Below are positions 52,838-64,000 of a DNA stretch of 64,000 nucleotides, one piece after another (position 1 is the first letter of the stretch; each line of letters begins with the position of its first letter). The position numbers were made by a program, and so were the translations under genes. Origin of the DNA: Trichoplax sp. H2 (Eukaryota; Placozoa; Uniplacotomia; Trichoplacea); assembly GCA_003344405.1 (NCBI GenBank), contig NOWV01000074.1, positions 292,188 through 356,187 of the forward strand. The letters run 5' to 3'. The notes under the pieces were generated by a model. That model was given only the letters and a program-made list of their open reading frames with translations, was not told the origin of the DNA and ran no database searches.

Positions 52838-55800
52838 TCAGTCAGCAGTGGGAACTGTTGAATCTTGCTGCGTTGTAGTTTCTGAATCGAAATTTTTCAC
52901 GAGAGTTAAAGATCCTTGGTTGTCTTCTGTCTGTTCATAGAAATTACTTTCTTCTAAATCTTCTAAGGTGCAAAAATAAATGTGAGTTATACCTACAATC
53001 AAATCTAGGTAATGTCAAACTCTGCTCAATAATAAATATATAATTTTTATTATTTCACAAAGATTTAACATTTAACCTGTTGATCCCTGGTGATATAGGT
53101 CATTCAAGATAATTTGTTCATCGCATGCATAGTTATCAGGTTTATGCACATTAGGTACACGCAGACCAACAGGAAAGCGAGAGCTGAGACTACCACCAGC
53201 TATGTTGTAACGTAAGGAAACAGTTAATGAAGAGTGTCCAAGTCCGAATTGGAATCTTAGCAAAAATCAGATATTATTGAGAAGACAATTTACCAATCAC
53301 ATTATTATTCAGAGGCTCTGATGGATTAAGAGGTTGTGCCCGTTCATATGGATTCAAATGAGCATCAACCTCATTCTCATCAAGAAATCTGTCCATGTAG
53401 TCGCTGCAAATAAAGATTTCTTAAAATCAACATGCAAAAGTAATTTAATCCTATTAGTTAGACATATAGAACAGTAGACTTACGTGACACCAGGCTGAAA
53501 ATATCCTTTCCTTTTTCCGTTATTTAACTGCATAGTAAACGCATCATAGCGTTCTGTCTTTTTCCATAGGTAATAGAATTGTACGATTTCACCAACAGAG
53601 CGCGTCGGTAATAAGCTTTGACGAATCTGATAGAAGTTCTTCCCACAAAGTTTCAACCCTGTTCACAGAAAATAGGCCAACGTTACATTTTTTTCTGATA
53701 AATACTGCATGTACTATTACTTTACTATATCATATTATTCATAAAATTTAAATTTCTTATAACCGTCTTCGAATTTACAACATTCATCTTCAGACCAAAA
53801 AAGTGCTATGATAGGTAGGTGGTACCAATATTAGTATTAGATGTTATAAACCTAAGTAATTCAATTGTATATAAACCCTTGTACTAAAATTCTTACTTGA
53901 ATCACTTAGACATTCTCCAGTAAAATGTTCTTTATGATTAATTGCTTTATCTACATCAAAATTGTTTTGGAGCAAAATGAACAGCGCTTTATCATCGTCT
54001 TTATTATGATTGCCTAATGGCAAGGTGGTGATGCCTTCAACATCAGGGGATGGCTGGCAATATTTTGAAAGATATTTAACCACTATGACATCCAAAAGAC
54101 ATCATGAAATTAGAATTTAGTACCTTCCAGTTAGTAATAAATAGTTCACAACTGCATCAGAAGCATTACCTCTATCCTCCTCTATGTTGTCGGGCGTCCA
54201 CAATAAAGTATCTGATAGCACCGTTGAACATAAATACACACACACAATAGATTTGTTAGTTCACGTATATGATAACAAAAAGCTAGAAAAGAGGATTATA
54301 CATTAATGCTTCTCCATTGTTACTCAGTGCCAGCAACAACACCGAGCAACAGATACTCCAATATTAAAATACCTCCTAGTGCTGGGTGGATACTCTTTTT
54401 ATCAGATTTCAAGGTATACTCAGGTATTTCGGCTTGATACTCAGGGCCAACACGAATTTCCTGTTGAAATACGAACGAATCCAGGCATGAACAAACGTAC
54501 GATGCGTACCGTAATAGAGTATATGTAAGATACTTGAAAGTATCTTATCGACACTTCACTGACCTTCTTCCACTCCAACGGTTCGTAGTCTGAATCACTT
54601 TCATCGGATTCATCACTGTTGGCATCAGCTTGATTATACACTAAAGCCAGTTAGATGTCTTCAGAATATTCAATAAATCTACGATTGTACTGTTAAAAGT
54701 CACTTACTGTTAACTAAATCTCGGCTATCGGAGCCACTTCCACTACCAGCACTTTCTGATACATATTCATCATCGTTGTCCCTTTTCCGTTTCTCGCCAG
54801 TCTTAATTTCAGGTTCATCTATTTTATGGAATGATGCCGTAACAACGCCTTTCTTATCCTCCTCTCCAGAGCTTTCGTCTTTCTGCTGTGATTTAGCAGT
54901 CTCGCCGTATCCATACATAGCCATTAATTGTTCTAGTGGCATGTCTCCTTCCTACAAGCGTTAAATCGTTGATGTTATAAAATCATCGGATAGCAGTTAC
55001 AAGTTGGCTAAGAAGATTACTGTAATTAGCATTTTATCAGCAACTACTCATCACGTAAATTACTTCTTCAAGTAGGGCCAGTTCTTCCGCCTGAGTATCA
55101 GCATCAACATCGTCTTGTAATTCCTCATCTTCCATTGTCTGTTCATCATCAAAGTCATCCATCATCATCTCAACCGTAGGCTCGAATTCATCGTCGCCTT
55201 AACAACGAAAGCAATAAAATCATTAGATGTCGTTAAAAGTAACTAATTACGATCTGTTTAGTCACATCATAAATCATTTAGATAGCCGTTACATGAAAAC
55301 TATGGCTCGTTTTAAATTTTTACATTTAAGTTAACAAAGATGGATATTATATTTTAAGCCAGTCAATAAATGGTGATATGAAAAGTCTACGCATCAAGGA
55401 TATTATAACGGCTAAATGAGCGTTCTTTCCTTTAGACTTTATTCTCAGTAAGTTAGCTCTTAGCTATAAATACTTAACTAGTAAATAAAGCAACCAACGG
55501 CAATGAACCTTGTAACAGAGCTAATAAAAATAAATCTGTGGGTATAATGCACTTAATTATCCATTACAGTTATATCAAATTTATATGCAGCAACACGTGA
55601 TGTTTTGATATTTTAAGAAAGTAAAATAATGTCAAAATTGTATCAATATAGGTGATATTGCTGAGTTAATGAGATAAATGCTTATTTGATGAGTTCCAAG
55701 TATACGAGATTCTGAAATAATTTATAATAAAAATTTCAACAGTTCGCCCAATGACAGGATATAACCATTTTAACTAGTAATACATTAATACTTTGTATAA

Positions 55801-57565
55801 AAACGGACGATAGCCAAGTACAGTATGTTCCAGTAGGTTTGCAAATGACGATTTCGCAATGAGTATGCTGTTATGCATATCTATATTAAGCATGATTGTA
55901 GTATTTATTGATCTTTTTAGCAATGCGAAATCTACCAAACTATATCAATTGCGTAGTACCGTAATTACTTCATAACATATGCGACTAATCAAAGATTGCA
56001 ATGGAGCGAATTCACCCAATTATTATACTTTGTAATAAAGTAATATGATAACTTTTACATTATTACAAATATTAGCATGTTACATAGTGCGAAGGGCGCG
56101 TAAATATGAAAAAGTAATTCCAGCCAATATAGTGAATTTAAGAGTTTCTGTCAGATATAAATAAAAACATTTATCATGTTAAACGAGGTAAACTTTTAAG
56201 ATATTGGATTCTTTTGAAACAGAATATACTTTTATTGTAATCAGTTACTCACAAATTTGCTTGTTTAGTCTATAACTAGCTAGGAAAACTTTACTTTTAC
56301 GCCGATAAATAACTTTTGGGGAATAGATTGAATATTACTGTCTAAGAGTTAAAATCTGCTTACTGTTTCTCTTATTTATAGTGGGTCATAACGAATCCAG
56401 ATACATCATTAGGTAAATTTAGATAACATGGTGCTATGGATGGTTTTAGCTATACTGAGATATAGCACTAAGAAAAGATTAAAGGGGACTACAACGTTTT
56501 GTGCAGGCTAAAAATTTTATCAATAGTAATCTTGCATACAAGGACGGTCTTAAAAGATATATGTACTTCAGTTGAAGCATTATACATTAAATAGGAGCTC
56601 ATAATGATTGTAGAGAGATATTTTTGACTTAAAAATCATCAGAGAGCAGTCTTAATAAAAATCAAACGAAAACTTTTTAAAGGAAGAGTTGCTAGCAATT
56701 ATTGATTAAACACGTTCAAAAGTATTATATTACTACCTGTGGGCAGAGTTTCCGGGGATACATCCTATAGAGAAATTATTTTAATACATATATCAGTAAC
56801 ATACTCATTCATTTTACTTAAAAGTAACACTCATGAATGAAATACCAGTATTAAGATGATGTATTCAAAATATAAAAAAAATTTAGCACCGTAGGCCTGT
56901 ACAACGATTGGTATCAATTGTATTCAAGAAATATTTAAACGTTAGCTAGTAAAAATTGAATCATTAGCGCTGATAATTTGCAGAAATTTCATGAATTGAT
57001 ACCGATCACGAATTAGGGGATCATAGAATGGCTATAGCAAGGGAAATTTATTACTTTTATGTTACTATAAATGCCCAGCTCGCTACTGATAAACTAGGTC
57101 GAGTCTAAAAGTGAGAGTATTCAATCTAGATTAAGCTCTTGTATCCTTCCAATACTAATATAATACTGCAGCATAGACCGAATGATATCTATTGAAAGAA
57201 TACAGTAGAGAATCGATTTAGAGGCTATTCTAGTATACGAATTGGTCTTCTACGGAGGAAAGTACAAAATTTTACTTGTACGATAATTGTACTAAGTCTA
57301 GATAGAAATGAGAAATTCGGCGGGCTAGTTATCTCAGCTGTTGTCGTCCGTCACTACAGCGACAGAGTTGCGCCGAAAATACTTCGATTCATAATTACAT
57401 TAAAATATTATTAATAAAACCGAATATACATAGCAGTTTAGTGAAAAAAGTTTGAAAAATAACCACTTTAGTGTGTAAAGTGGATTATTCAGTTTTACCA
57501 TCTGAAATTGGATACTTGATAATTCATTAAAATACTACTAGCAACGGAATTACCTTGTTCGCCAT
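52838..57565 (-). CDS. Mesoderm induction early response protein (MIER family), ELM2-SANT corepressor
   Basis: Nuclear scaffold that recruits HDAC1/2 to repress transcription. Exons (minus): 57565-57554 (ATG plus 3 codons), 56764-56737, 55197-55064, 54951-54708, 54640-54564, 54460-54373, 54211-54170, 54151-54124, about 54053-53897, 53805-53764, 53658-53484, 53403-53294, 53199-53077, 52962-52838. Family blocks: acidic DDEFEPTVEMMMDDFDDEQT, EGDMPLEQLMAMYGYG, acidic/Ser spacer with DSDYEPLEWKK, the ELM2 start IRVGPEYQAEIP, LLWTPDNIEED, GNHNKDDDKALF, the SANT domain LFWSEDECCKFED to GKNFYQIRQSLLPTRSVGEI and YYLWKKTERYD, then PGVTDYMDRFLDE. About 410 residues, with a shorter C-tail than vertebrate MIER1. 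One junction (54124 to 54053) does not keep phase by my reading. A single MIER cannot be assigned to MIER1, 2 or 3. Confidence 0.94.
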
Positions 57566-57589
57566 CTTCTCAGTTGTCGAATTTCCAGC

Positions 57590-58690
57590 TTGACTGATTT
57601 ACAGTACAGTACAGTACCGTCGATGAGTTTTACGCTTGCGCTGTACCGTACACGGTACCGTACAGTACAGCACAGTAGATTCTAGAAACAGTACTGTAGT
57701 ACTGTAGAAAAGCGTGTAAAACAGATGTCATTTAGAAAGAGATAAAGTCTTAATATTGCACTACAAATCGGCGCCTCATCTTGCGACGTCTATTTTACAC
57801 ATACCTTTCACCAAAATGTATAGAGACAAAAGCCTAGCTTACACTACAGTATTTAACTTTAACGCCTCTTGCCTACAGTATACTGTACTGTACAGTACAG
57901 TATTAATTGGAAACTAAAGACTATACTGTACAGTACTGTACAGTACAGTACTTATTGCCTCTTGCCTACAGTCTGAAAGTCCAGTACAGTATTAATTGGA
58001 AACTAAAGACTGTACTGGACTTATTGCCTCTCGCCTCTAAAAGTCCAGTACAGGATTAATTGGAAACTAAAGACTGTCCTGTACTTGATGCATCTTGACT
58101 ATAAAAGTCCAGTACAGGATTAATTGGAAACTAAAGACTGTATTTTACTGTACTTATTGCCTCTTGCCTACAGTATAAAAGTCCAGTACAGAATTTTTAG
58201 TTGGAAACTAAAGACTGTACAGTACTGTACTTATTGCCTCTTGCCTCTAAAAGTCCAGTACAGTACAGTATTAATTGGAAACTAAAGACTGTACTGTACT
58301 TACTGTACAATGTACTGTACATTGCCTCTTGCCTTTAAAAGTCCAGTACAGTACAGTATTAATTGGAAATTAAAGACTGTACTGTACAGTACTGTACTGT
58401 ACTGGACTTACAGTACTGTATTGCCTCTTGCCTCTAAAAGTTCAGTACTGTACACTGTACTGTACAGTACAGTACTTATGCTACAGTATCTCGATGGAAA
58501 AAAAACACTGTACAGTACAGTACAGTACAGATGATGCAGTCTTACTTATGTGATAGTACTGTACTGTACAGGGTACAATACTGTCCAGTACAATACCGCA
58601 CAGTACAGTGTACAGTAGTGTAAAATAAAAAAAAACCTGTACTGTACAGTACTGTACACTGTGTACTCTACTGTTCCTTGCACTGTAGAG
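57590..58690. repeat. Palindromic TACTG/CAGTA tracts plus about nine 60-90-bp tandem units
   Basis: Lies between the divergent MIER and small-helical-protein genes. From about 57865 to 58445 a unit repeats with the order TTGCCTCTTGCCT, (CTAAA)AGTCCAGTACAG, TATTAATTGGAAACTAAAG, ACTGTACTGTACTTA. Copies differ mainly in the length of the (CTGTA)n or (CAGTA)n tract. Flanking stretches (57600-57720 and 58440-58680) are almost pure CTGTAC/GTACAG words and self-complementary, so long hairpins are possible. The 74-codon ORF at 58310-58534 merely follows the repeat. Confidence 0.93.
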
Positions 58691-58914
58691 TCAGTTGACA
58701 ACTAGCCAACAAATTTTCTCAACCATGAACACTCGTTTCTTTTCAGTCAGCACCACGTTCAATGGGACAACATTTGTATTCCCGCAGCCTGTGAAGGTGA
58801 TATGCAAAAACTTCCTCTTCACTGATATCAAGGACAATAATTATTTAAAAGTAGCATCCAAGGATTGCCTGTAGGCTCGACAAGTTGTAGTGGTTTACAT
58901 ACAGTATACTGGCA

Positions 58915-60376
58915 ATGACGCAAGCAGTGGACCAAATCAATGATATCCTAAGGCTTCTAAATGATTTGGATACGGAAATCGATAAATTCTTTTCCTCCAT
59001 GTAAGTGCAAATAACAATTTCCTCACTCATGTTCGCTATACACACAATCAAACACTCTCTATCGTAAAAGGATCTCTATGCATAACTCTCTGTTGGTGTA
59101 TTATTCCTTTTAAAAATCTTGCAATCAACATAATGTATTGCAAAATACTGCTGCATACTGAAATTCCACGTAATACTATTACCGATATCTATGCTAGAAA
59201 AGATCTAATATTGCATGATAGTGATATCTTCAGATTGGTTTTACATCATTGTAGGGTAAAGTGCTTACTCACTACGTTTATTATTTTATTGTGTGGCAGC
59301 AATATACTCTGGGTAAAATAACAATAGACCTGTGCTGCGTAGAATTTTATTCAGTAAATTTTATAAATTTCTGAGCTGCTTGTTGCTTCCTTGGATTATG
59401 GCTTCATGACATTTCAGGTTTTGTGTTATGATTTATTCTTACAGGCAGCAATCATGCAGTGTGAGGTACACCAAGACTGATATTGATGGTAAGAGAACTT
59501 ATATATTTTATTATTAACCCATTGTCCATAGAAGCAGTATGATGGATTATGTTGGCATTTTGATAAAATTACATGTTTTGCTTTGCAAGGACGTACTAGT
59601 TTTGAAGCTAATCAATCAATCACGCACATACTACTAAAAGAGAGTACAGCATAACAAAATTGAGTTCAGTATTGATGTGCATTTTTGCGCATTCAAAAGT
59701 TGTGAGTATGACTCCTGTGAAGATGGTTGTTAATAATAATGATCAACCGTAAATATACTCCAATAATTAATGAATATAAACTAAATAGCTAAGGGACTGA
59801 TATACCAGAGTCAATTCAGCAAATTGTGAATATCATGGATTTATTGATTTACTCAATGACTACAGTTGGAAGAATTCGGTAAAAGTTATGGGATAATTAT
59901 TCATTTATTGAATGCCGTCGAGTTTTAATAGAAAAAGCTATTTCATATCTCGAATGATGCTTTCAACTGGGCATTGCAAAGATAATAATCAACCAGATAT
60001 ATTGTTTAAAATCATATCAACACATCGTTGATATTAGTCAACTAATGTAAGGCACAGGGGCTCTGTTAGTGTTCATATCTGCTTAATTATTCCAGATATA
60101 AATAATCGCTTTTCATTGATCAATAACGTATTATGTAAATTCTTATCGGATAAAGGTGATCTTCAGGCCTTACTAAAGATGCGACAAGACATTGAAAGCA
60201 AAGTGAAGGAATATGGGCTAAATTGTGTTCCACTAGACTGGCCAAAAAATGCGAAAGAAAAAGATTTATTGGCCGGTATTAAGCAAGAAGCAAGTGTATT
60301 AAGAACAAATAACACTAAACTTCAAGATAGCTGTAGCACCATTCATAACATCGTAGCAAATCAGAGAACAGTATAA
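58915..60376 (+). CDS. Unrecognised small helical protein, about 136 residues
   Basis: Three exons in matching phase: 58915-59000, 59445-59488 and 60096-60376, with good GT/AG borders (ending CCAT|GTAAGT, opening TTCTTACAG and ATTATTCCAG). The product starts MTQAVDQINDILRLLNDLD, continues through KTDIDDINNRF and SDKGDLQALLKMRQDIESK, has a central GLNCVPLDWP and ends VANQRTV. It looks almost wholly alpha-helical, with heptad-like Leu/Ile spacing before and after the LDWP turn, and has no signal peptide or membrane segment. This resembles small subunits of coiled-coil complexes (kinetochore, augmin, BLOC or Mediator type), but I do not recognise the family. The first exon faces the MIER gene across the palindromic array. 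Coding status is likely from the consistent splicing. Confidence 0.7.
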
Positions 60377-61118
60377 TAGGCATATTCGGATTGTGAACGC
60401 TGTATGAATCTTTCAATAGTCATAATGATGCTTATTCTCGATGAATAGGATTAATTATGTCGTACTAGCATTGGCAAATTATGATCGCAATTAGCTTGTT
60501 ATAAATAAAATGTCTTTTATAGTCGGTCCTGTGAATTTGTCAATTAGTTACCATTGACTGCTATTGTCAGTGCATTACGTGTACGTAACAATGAATCCTG
60601 TCATGAAGCCATGAAGTGTACGTAAATTTCAGATACTATCTGAAACAATTCTGTAATTTATTAACTTTAAAAAGCTGTCTCTGTAATTTTCATGTGATTC
60701 GTGTTAATATCATGCTTTCCGTACTGTGCTAAAGATCATAATGATTGCATGGTATGTTTGTATAACTACTGTATATTATGGTTCATTTATCTATGCATAC
60801 AAATAAGCTTTCTCATATAAGTGAAGAGTAAATTTTTAAATTCGTCATTGATTTAATGGCAGTTTCATAACAGAACATTTGTAAGTTATGAATTTGGATT
60901 GCTATATTTGCTTGTAAATATGCCTGCTTAAGTAAGACATATAATGTATCATAGATAGCATAAATACGTGCCGTTAGTTTAGGCAATTCGTAGATACTTT
61001 TATATGATTTATATACTATGGTATACTATGTTGACTTCGGTTGCGAATCTGCAATTAAAATATTGGTATTCCTTATCTTTATGCCATGGATGCATCATAT
61101 AATTAATTATATTAATTG
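60377..61118. other. 0.74-kb convergent interval, nothing recognised
   Basis: AT-rich sequence between the stop of the small helical gene (plus) and the SETD9 stop (minus). No ORF, array or RNA gene seen. Confidence 0.55.
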
Positions 61119-62748
61119 TCAAGTTATAACGGTAAAATAAGATGACCGCAGTTCTTCGCCTTTCATGATCGGGTGCGTGGAAATAAGAATAACCATCCGA
61201 ATTTTTCTATTGAGTAAGAGAATTCAAGTTCAGTAGGATATTCCATTTAGACCCTAATTTTCTACGACCTTGAGTTTTAGTTTATAAAGAGCAAAACGAA
61301 TACAGTAATATTACCTAGTACCCATTTCTTCTTCGTAAGTTAAATTTCGAAAGTAAACATTTGGTATGAATCGATAAAGTGTTAAAGGCAAATCTTCCGG
61401 AAAGTTAATTTCATGATAAATAACATTAGCTGGAGAATCTAAAATAACCGCGGATATCAAATACTTAGGGCATGCTATACACTGGAAAACCTATTGACAC
61501 TAAAGTTTGTCACTAACACTAAACATGCGTTGACAAACTATATTCAAAATTTCGGTAAGCTATTGGTTGTAGATAAGTAGTTATATTATTTATAACTTGT
61601 ATAGACTTTGATTATCTCCATATTGTTATTTAATTACACTGCTTCTTATATTTCCAAAGTTAAATGTAGGAAAAATTATTACGCGATTACTTTTGGATTG
61701 GTTATTAATGTATTGACCAATAGCCATAGGATTTACTGGATTTGATGTCAGCCATGTTATATCGTTCAGTATATGATGCCCTAGAATATCGCGTTTTGTG
61801 CAAGACCTAGAATACATATATTACACGTAAAAGTAGATAAGATTTAAAGCTAAGAATCTTCTTTCCATGGTTACGGCTTAATAACATACGCGTAAATGGA
61901 ATTTATGCACAGCTCTATTTACGTGTTTCGTATTAGACTGTCTTACATATAAACAGCTTTAGATATGCCATGATCTTTGCCATCAATTATTGTTCCATCA
62001 ACACATCGAAACATGAAGGAATTCCGTATCGACTGAAATAGCATCGAATCGTGCGACTGATAAATTGTGCCTATCAGAATATAAAATCCTGTAAACTATA
62101 AAAGGCTAGAGCATTATGTTGTAAAGCTATTCCGCAGCTGTCAGGCCATGATAGATCGCACTGCAATTCGATCTAAATTTAAGGCTAAAAATATACCTGG
62201 ATATAAAGCTACTACTTTGCCAGGTGGTATATACCCATCTGAGACATAAACACCTATTCCTTTATCTTTTGTTTCTTTGCGAGCGATGGTAAATCCACAA
62301 ACATTCATCATTATCATGCTAGCCGCTTGAGAGTCCATCGCCAAAGACTCGCTGTCATAATTACGACGATATTTCCTTATGTCAATCTTTTTTACTGCCG
62401 TATCCAAACGATAAAATAACTCTTTTAGAGTGTTACAAATTTCATTTTCTTTAACTTGTAATCCTTCAGTACTTGAGTTTTCCTTGGGAATGTATTTTAT
62501 TGTCCTTCGCAAAAATACAAGTAGACCCAAGTGTTATATTTATAAAAGATGGATATTAGAGCTCAGCTGCGTCCAATGCAAGCTAATAATAAATATATAT
62601 ATATATACGAGTATATACCGGTATAACATACTGCATAAATAATTAATTAATTAATAAATTAATGAGCTCACCTATCTTTCAATTTCCATATTAGGTACGG
62701 TACGAAGCGATACTTGTAGTTTTGCCACCACTTTAATACCTTCTGCAT
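61119..62748 (-). CDS. SETD9: SET domain-containing protein 9 (SETD9)
   Basis: SET-domain protein related to lysine methyltransferases; the substrate is not well established. Exons (minus): 62748-62672, 62504-62197, 62070-61947, 61806-61683, 61463-61315, 61206-61119. Phases join and give 289 residues (human 299). The ATG at 62748 opens a basic N-terminus with YKYRFVPYLIWKLKD and RTIKYIPKE, very like human SETD9. The SET fold follows: GVYVSDGYIPPGKVVALYPG, FMFRCVDGTIIDG, DHGISKAVY, TWLTSNPVNPMAIGQYINN, VIYHEINFP, and the terminal GEELRSSYFTV carrying the expected Tyr. After INN the human Cys is Gln (NNQS). Exon 5 begins at a weak acceptor at 61463, which keeps phase and adds about eight residues; the stronger acceptor at 61438 breaks phase. 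Intron 1 carries a short AT microsatellite near 62595. Confidence 0.95.
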
Positions 62749-62929
62749 ACGCTGTAGTTAGTGTGTGCACACATGCATATATATACCTAGTCACCAATTT
62801 ATGCGTTTATGCTGTAGTACTATGCAATATGTATACAGGATTAGCAGCTAATTAGATATTGTGGAGCAGCATTGATGCTATTTTCAACTACTGTATTGCC
62901 TGTTGCCCGAACGAGAGCTTTTATGGAAA

Positions 62930-63065
62930 GGAGATGCTTATAGTACTGTACAATATACTGTACAATGTGGCCCTTCGTGTTACTGTCGATTGTATAGCAC
63001 TGTACAGCACAGTGTACACAGTGTACATGCACTCACTCCCTGATATACAGTAGTACTGTACAATT
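62930..63065. repeat. TGTAC/GTACAG palindromic repeat cluster
   Basis: Dense CTGTACA/TGTACAG/GTGTACAC words just upstream of the SETD9 first exon, of the same kind as at 3.54 and 57.6 kb. Small ORFs on both strands here (62841-63053) follow the palindromic repeat and are not called as genes. Confidence 0.8.
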
Positions 63066-63264
63066 TAGACTGCATTCAAAAATTAATTAATTTTATTTTA
63101 AAATAAGCAATATATTTCCCAATAGCTTGACGCGTTAGTGTAGTAGCAATCTGTTGATATAAATTCGACAGGAATTCTATTTACTAAAAGTGGTCTATCT
63201 ACACCTGTTAAGCCATTTTTTGTCACTTTTAAAAATGGCGTTGTGTCAGTATTTGAAACGGCGA

Positions 63265-64000
63265 AAGTTCACTTACAGCAAATAAAATTCTTGAGGAAAT
63301 TATATCAAGAGACCATCACTTATCGACTGTATACTAAACTGTGAAGCTGTTAGGAGCTTGAGTTAACCTTTAGTAAATAAAATTCTGGAAGAAATTATAT
63401 CAAAAGACCGTCATTTATCGACTGTATACCAGTGTTCCATACAATCCTATTGTTGATTGTTTAATACTTTTCATCCTCAATTATGTATACTAAACCATGA
63501 AGCTGCTAGGAGCCTCAATTCACTTTTAGTAAATAAAATTGTTGAAGAAATTATATCAAGAGACCATCACTTATCGATTATACTGTATACTAAACCGTGA
63601 AACTGTTAGGAGCTATAGTTAACCTTTAATAAATAAAAGTCTTGAAGAAATTATATCAAGAGACCATCACTTATCGACAGTATACTAAACTGTGAAGCTG
63701 TTAGGAGCTAGAGTTAACCTTTAGTAAATGAAATTGTTAAAGAAATTATATCAAGGTCTCTTTAGACTATCACTTATCGACTGTATACTAAACTGTGAAG
63801 CTGTTAGGAGCTTGAGTTAACCTTTAGTAAATGAAATTGTTGAAGAAATTATATCAAGAGACCATCACTTATCGACTGTATACTAAACTGTGAAGCTGTT
63901 AGGAGCTTGAGTTAACCTTTAGTAAATAAAATTGTTGAAGAAATTATATCAAAAGACCGTCACTTATCGACTGTATACCAGTGCTCCATACAATCCTATT
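63265..64000. repeat. Tandem array of about 95-bp units, runs off the right edge
   Basis: Head-to-tail copies of a unit of about 95 bp: GAGTTAACCTTTAGTAAAT, AAAATTGTTGAAGAAATTAT, ATCAAGAGACCATCACTTAT, CGACTGTATACTAAACTGTG, AAGCTGTTAGGAGCTT. Some copies are longer: the stretch GTGTTCCATACAATCCTATT occurs near 63432 and again, as GTGCTCCATACAATCCTATT, at the very end of the window. This suggests two interleaved unit types. Copies are highly similar, so the array looks young. It starts about 500 bp upstream of the SETD9 ATG. Confidence 0.94.

Noticed and set aside
54776-54964. Plus-strand ORF across a MIER exon
   Set aside because: Antisense shadow of the acidic/Ser-rich MIER exon.
58310-58534. 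74-codon ORF in the palindromic array
   Set aside because: Its translation is a low-complexity readout of the TACTG/CAGTA repeat.

Overview
The window is nuclear DNA from an early-branching animal. It is AT-rich, about one gene per 6 kb, and ten genes match animal families; nine of those ten are split by many small introns with GT/AG ends. A placozoan (Trichoplax/Hoilungia-like) genome fits gene density, intron size and base composition best, but this is inference: no species-diagnostic sequence was read. Exon models below were made by eye from splice sites, reading-phase continuity and similarity to remembered families; no search was run.

Layout: (1) 24-3330, minus, 5' part of DMAP1 (NuA4/SRCAP chromatin subunit), running off the left edge. 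(2) 3.54-6.56 kb, two unrelated tandem-repeat arrays. (3) 8132-15257, minus, a TTLL6/TTLL13-type tubulin polyglutamylase. (4) 15.3-20.6 kb, no gene, with a diverged array. (5) 20620-21965, minus, MMACHC (vitamin B12 processing). (6) 23880-27651, minus, PGM1. (7) 27.7-29.7 kb, repeat-rich interval between divergent genes. (8) 29744-36108, plus, LMBRD2. (9) 37806-41386, minus, TECR (very-long-chain fatty acid elongation). (10) 41.5-42.5 kb, tandem array. (11) 43756-48387, minus, DNAI4/WDR78 (axonemal dynein intermediate chain). (12) 50181-51215, plus, an apparently intronless CYB5RL-like reductase. (13) 52838-57565, minus, MIER-family ELM2/SANT corepressor. (14) 57.6-58.7 kb, dense TACTG/CAGTA palindromic repeats. 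(15) 58915-60376, plus, a small helical protein I cannot name. (16) 61119-62748, minus, SETD9. (17) 62.9-64.0 kb, array running off the right edge.

The genes are unrelated housekeeping, chromatin, ciliary and metabolic genes, with no operon-like logic. Two are ciliary (TTLL and DNAI4) and three are chromatin-related (DMAP1, MIER, SETD9). Most tandem arrays lie next to gene 5' ends, often between divergent genes; the convergent LMBRD2/TECR interval has none. Several exons are very small (12-30 coding nt), notably in TECR and MIER. I found no convincing new multi-gene system. The most worthwhile leads are the repeat arrays and their placement, the micro-exon-rich TECR gene, the altered ATP-loop of the TTLL, the intronless reductase and the unidentified small gene.
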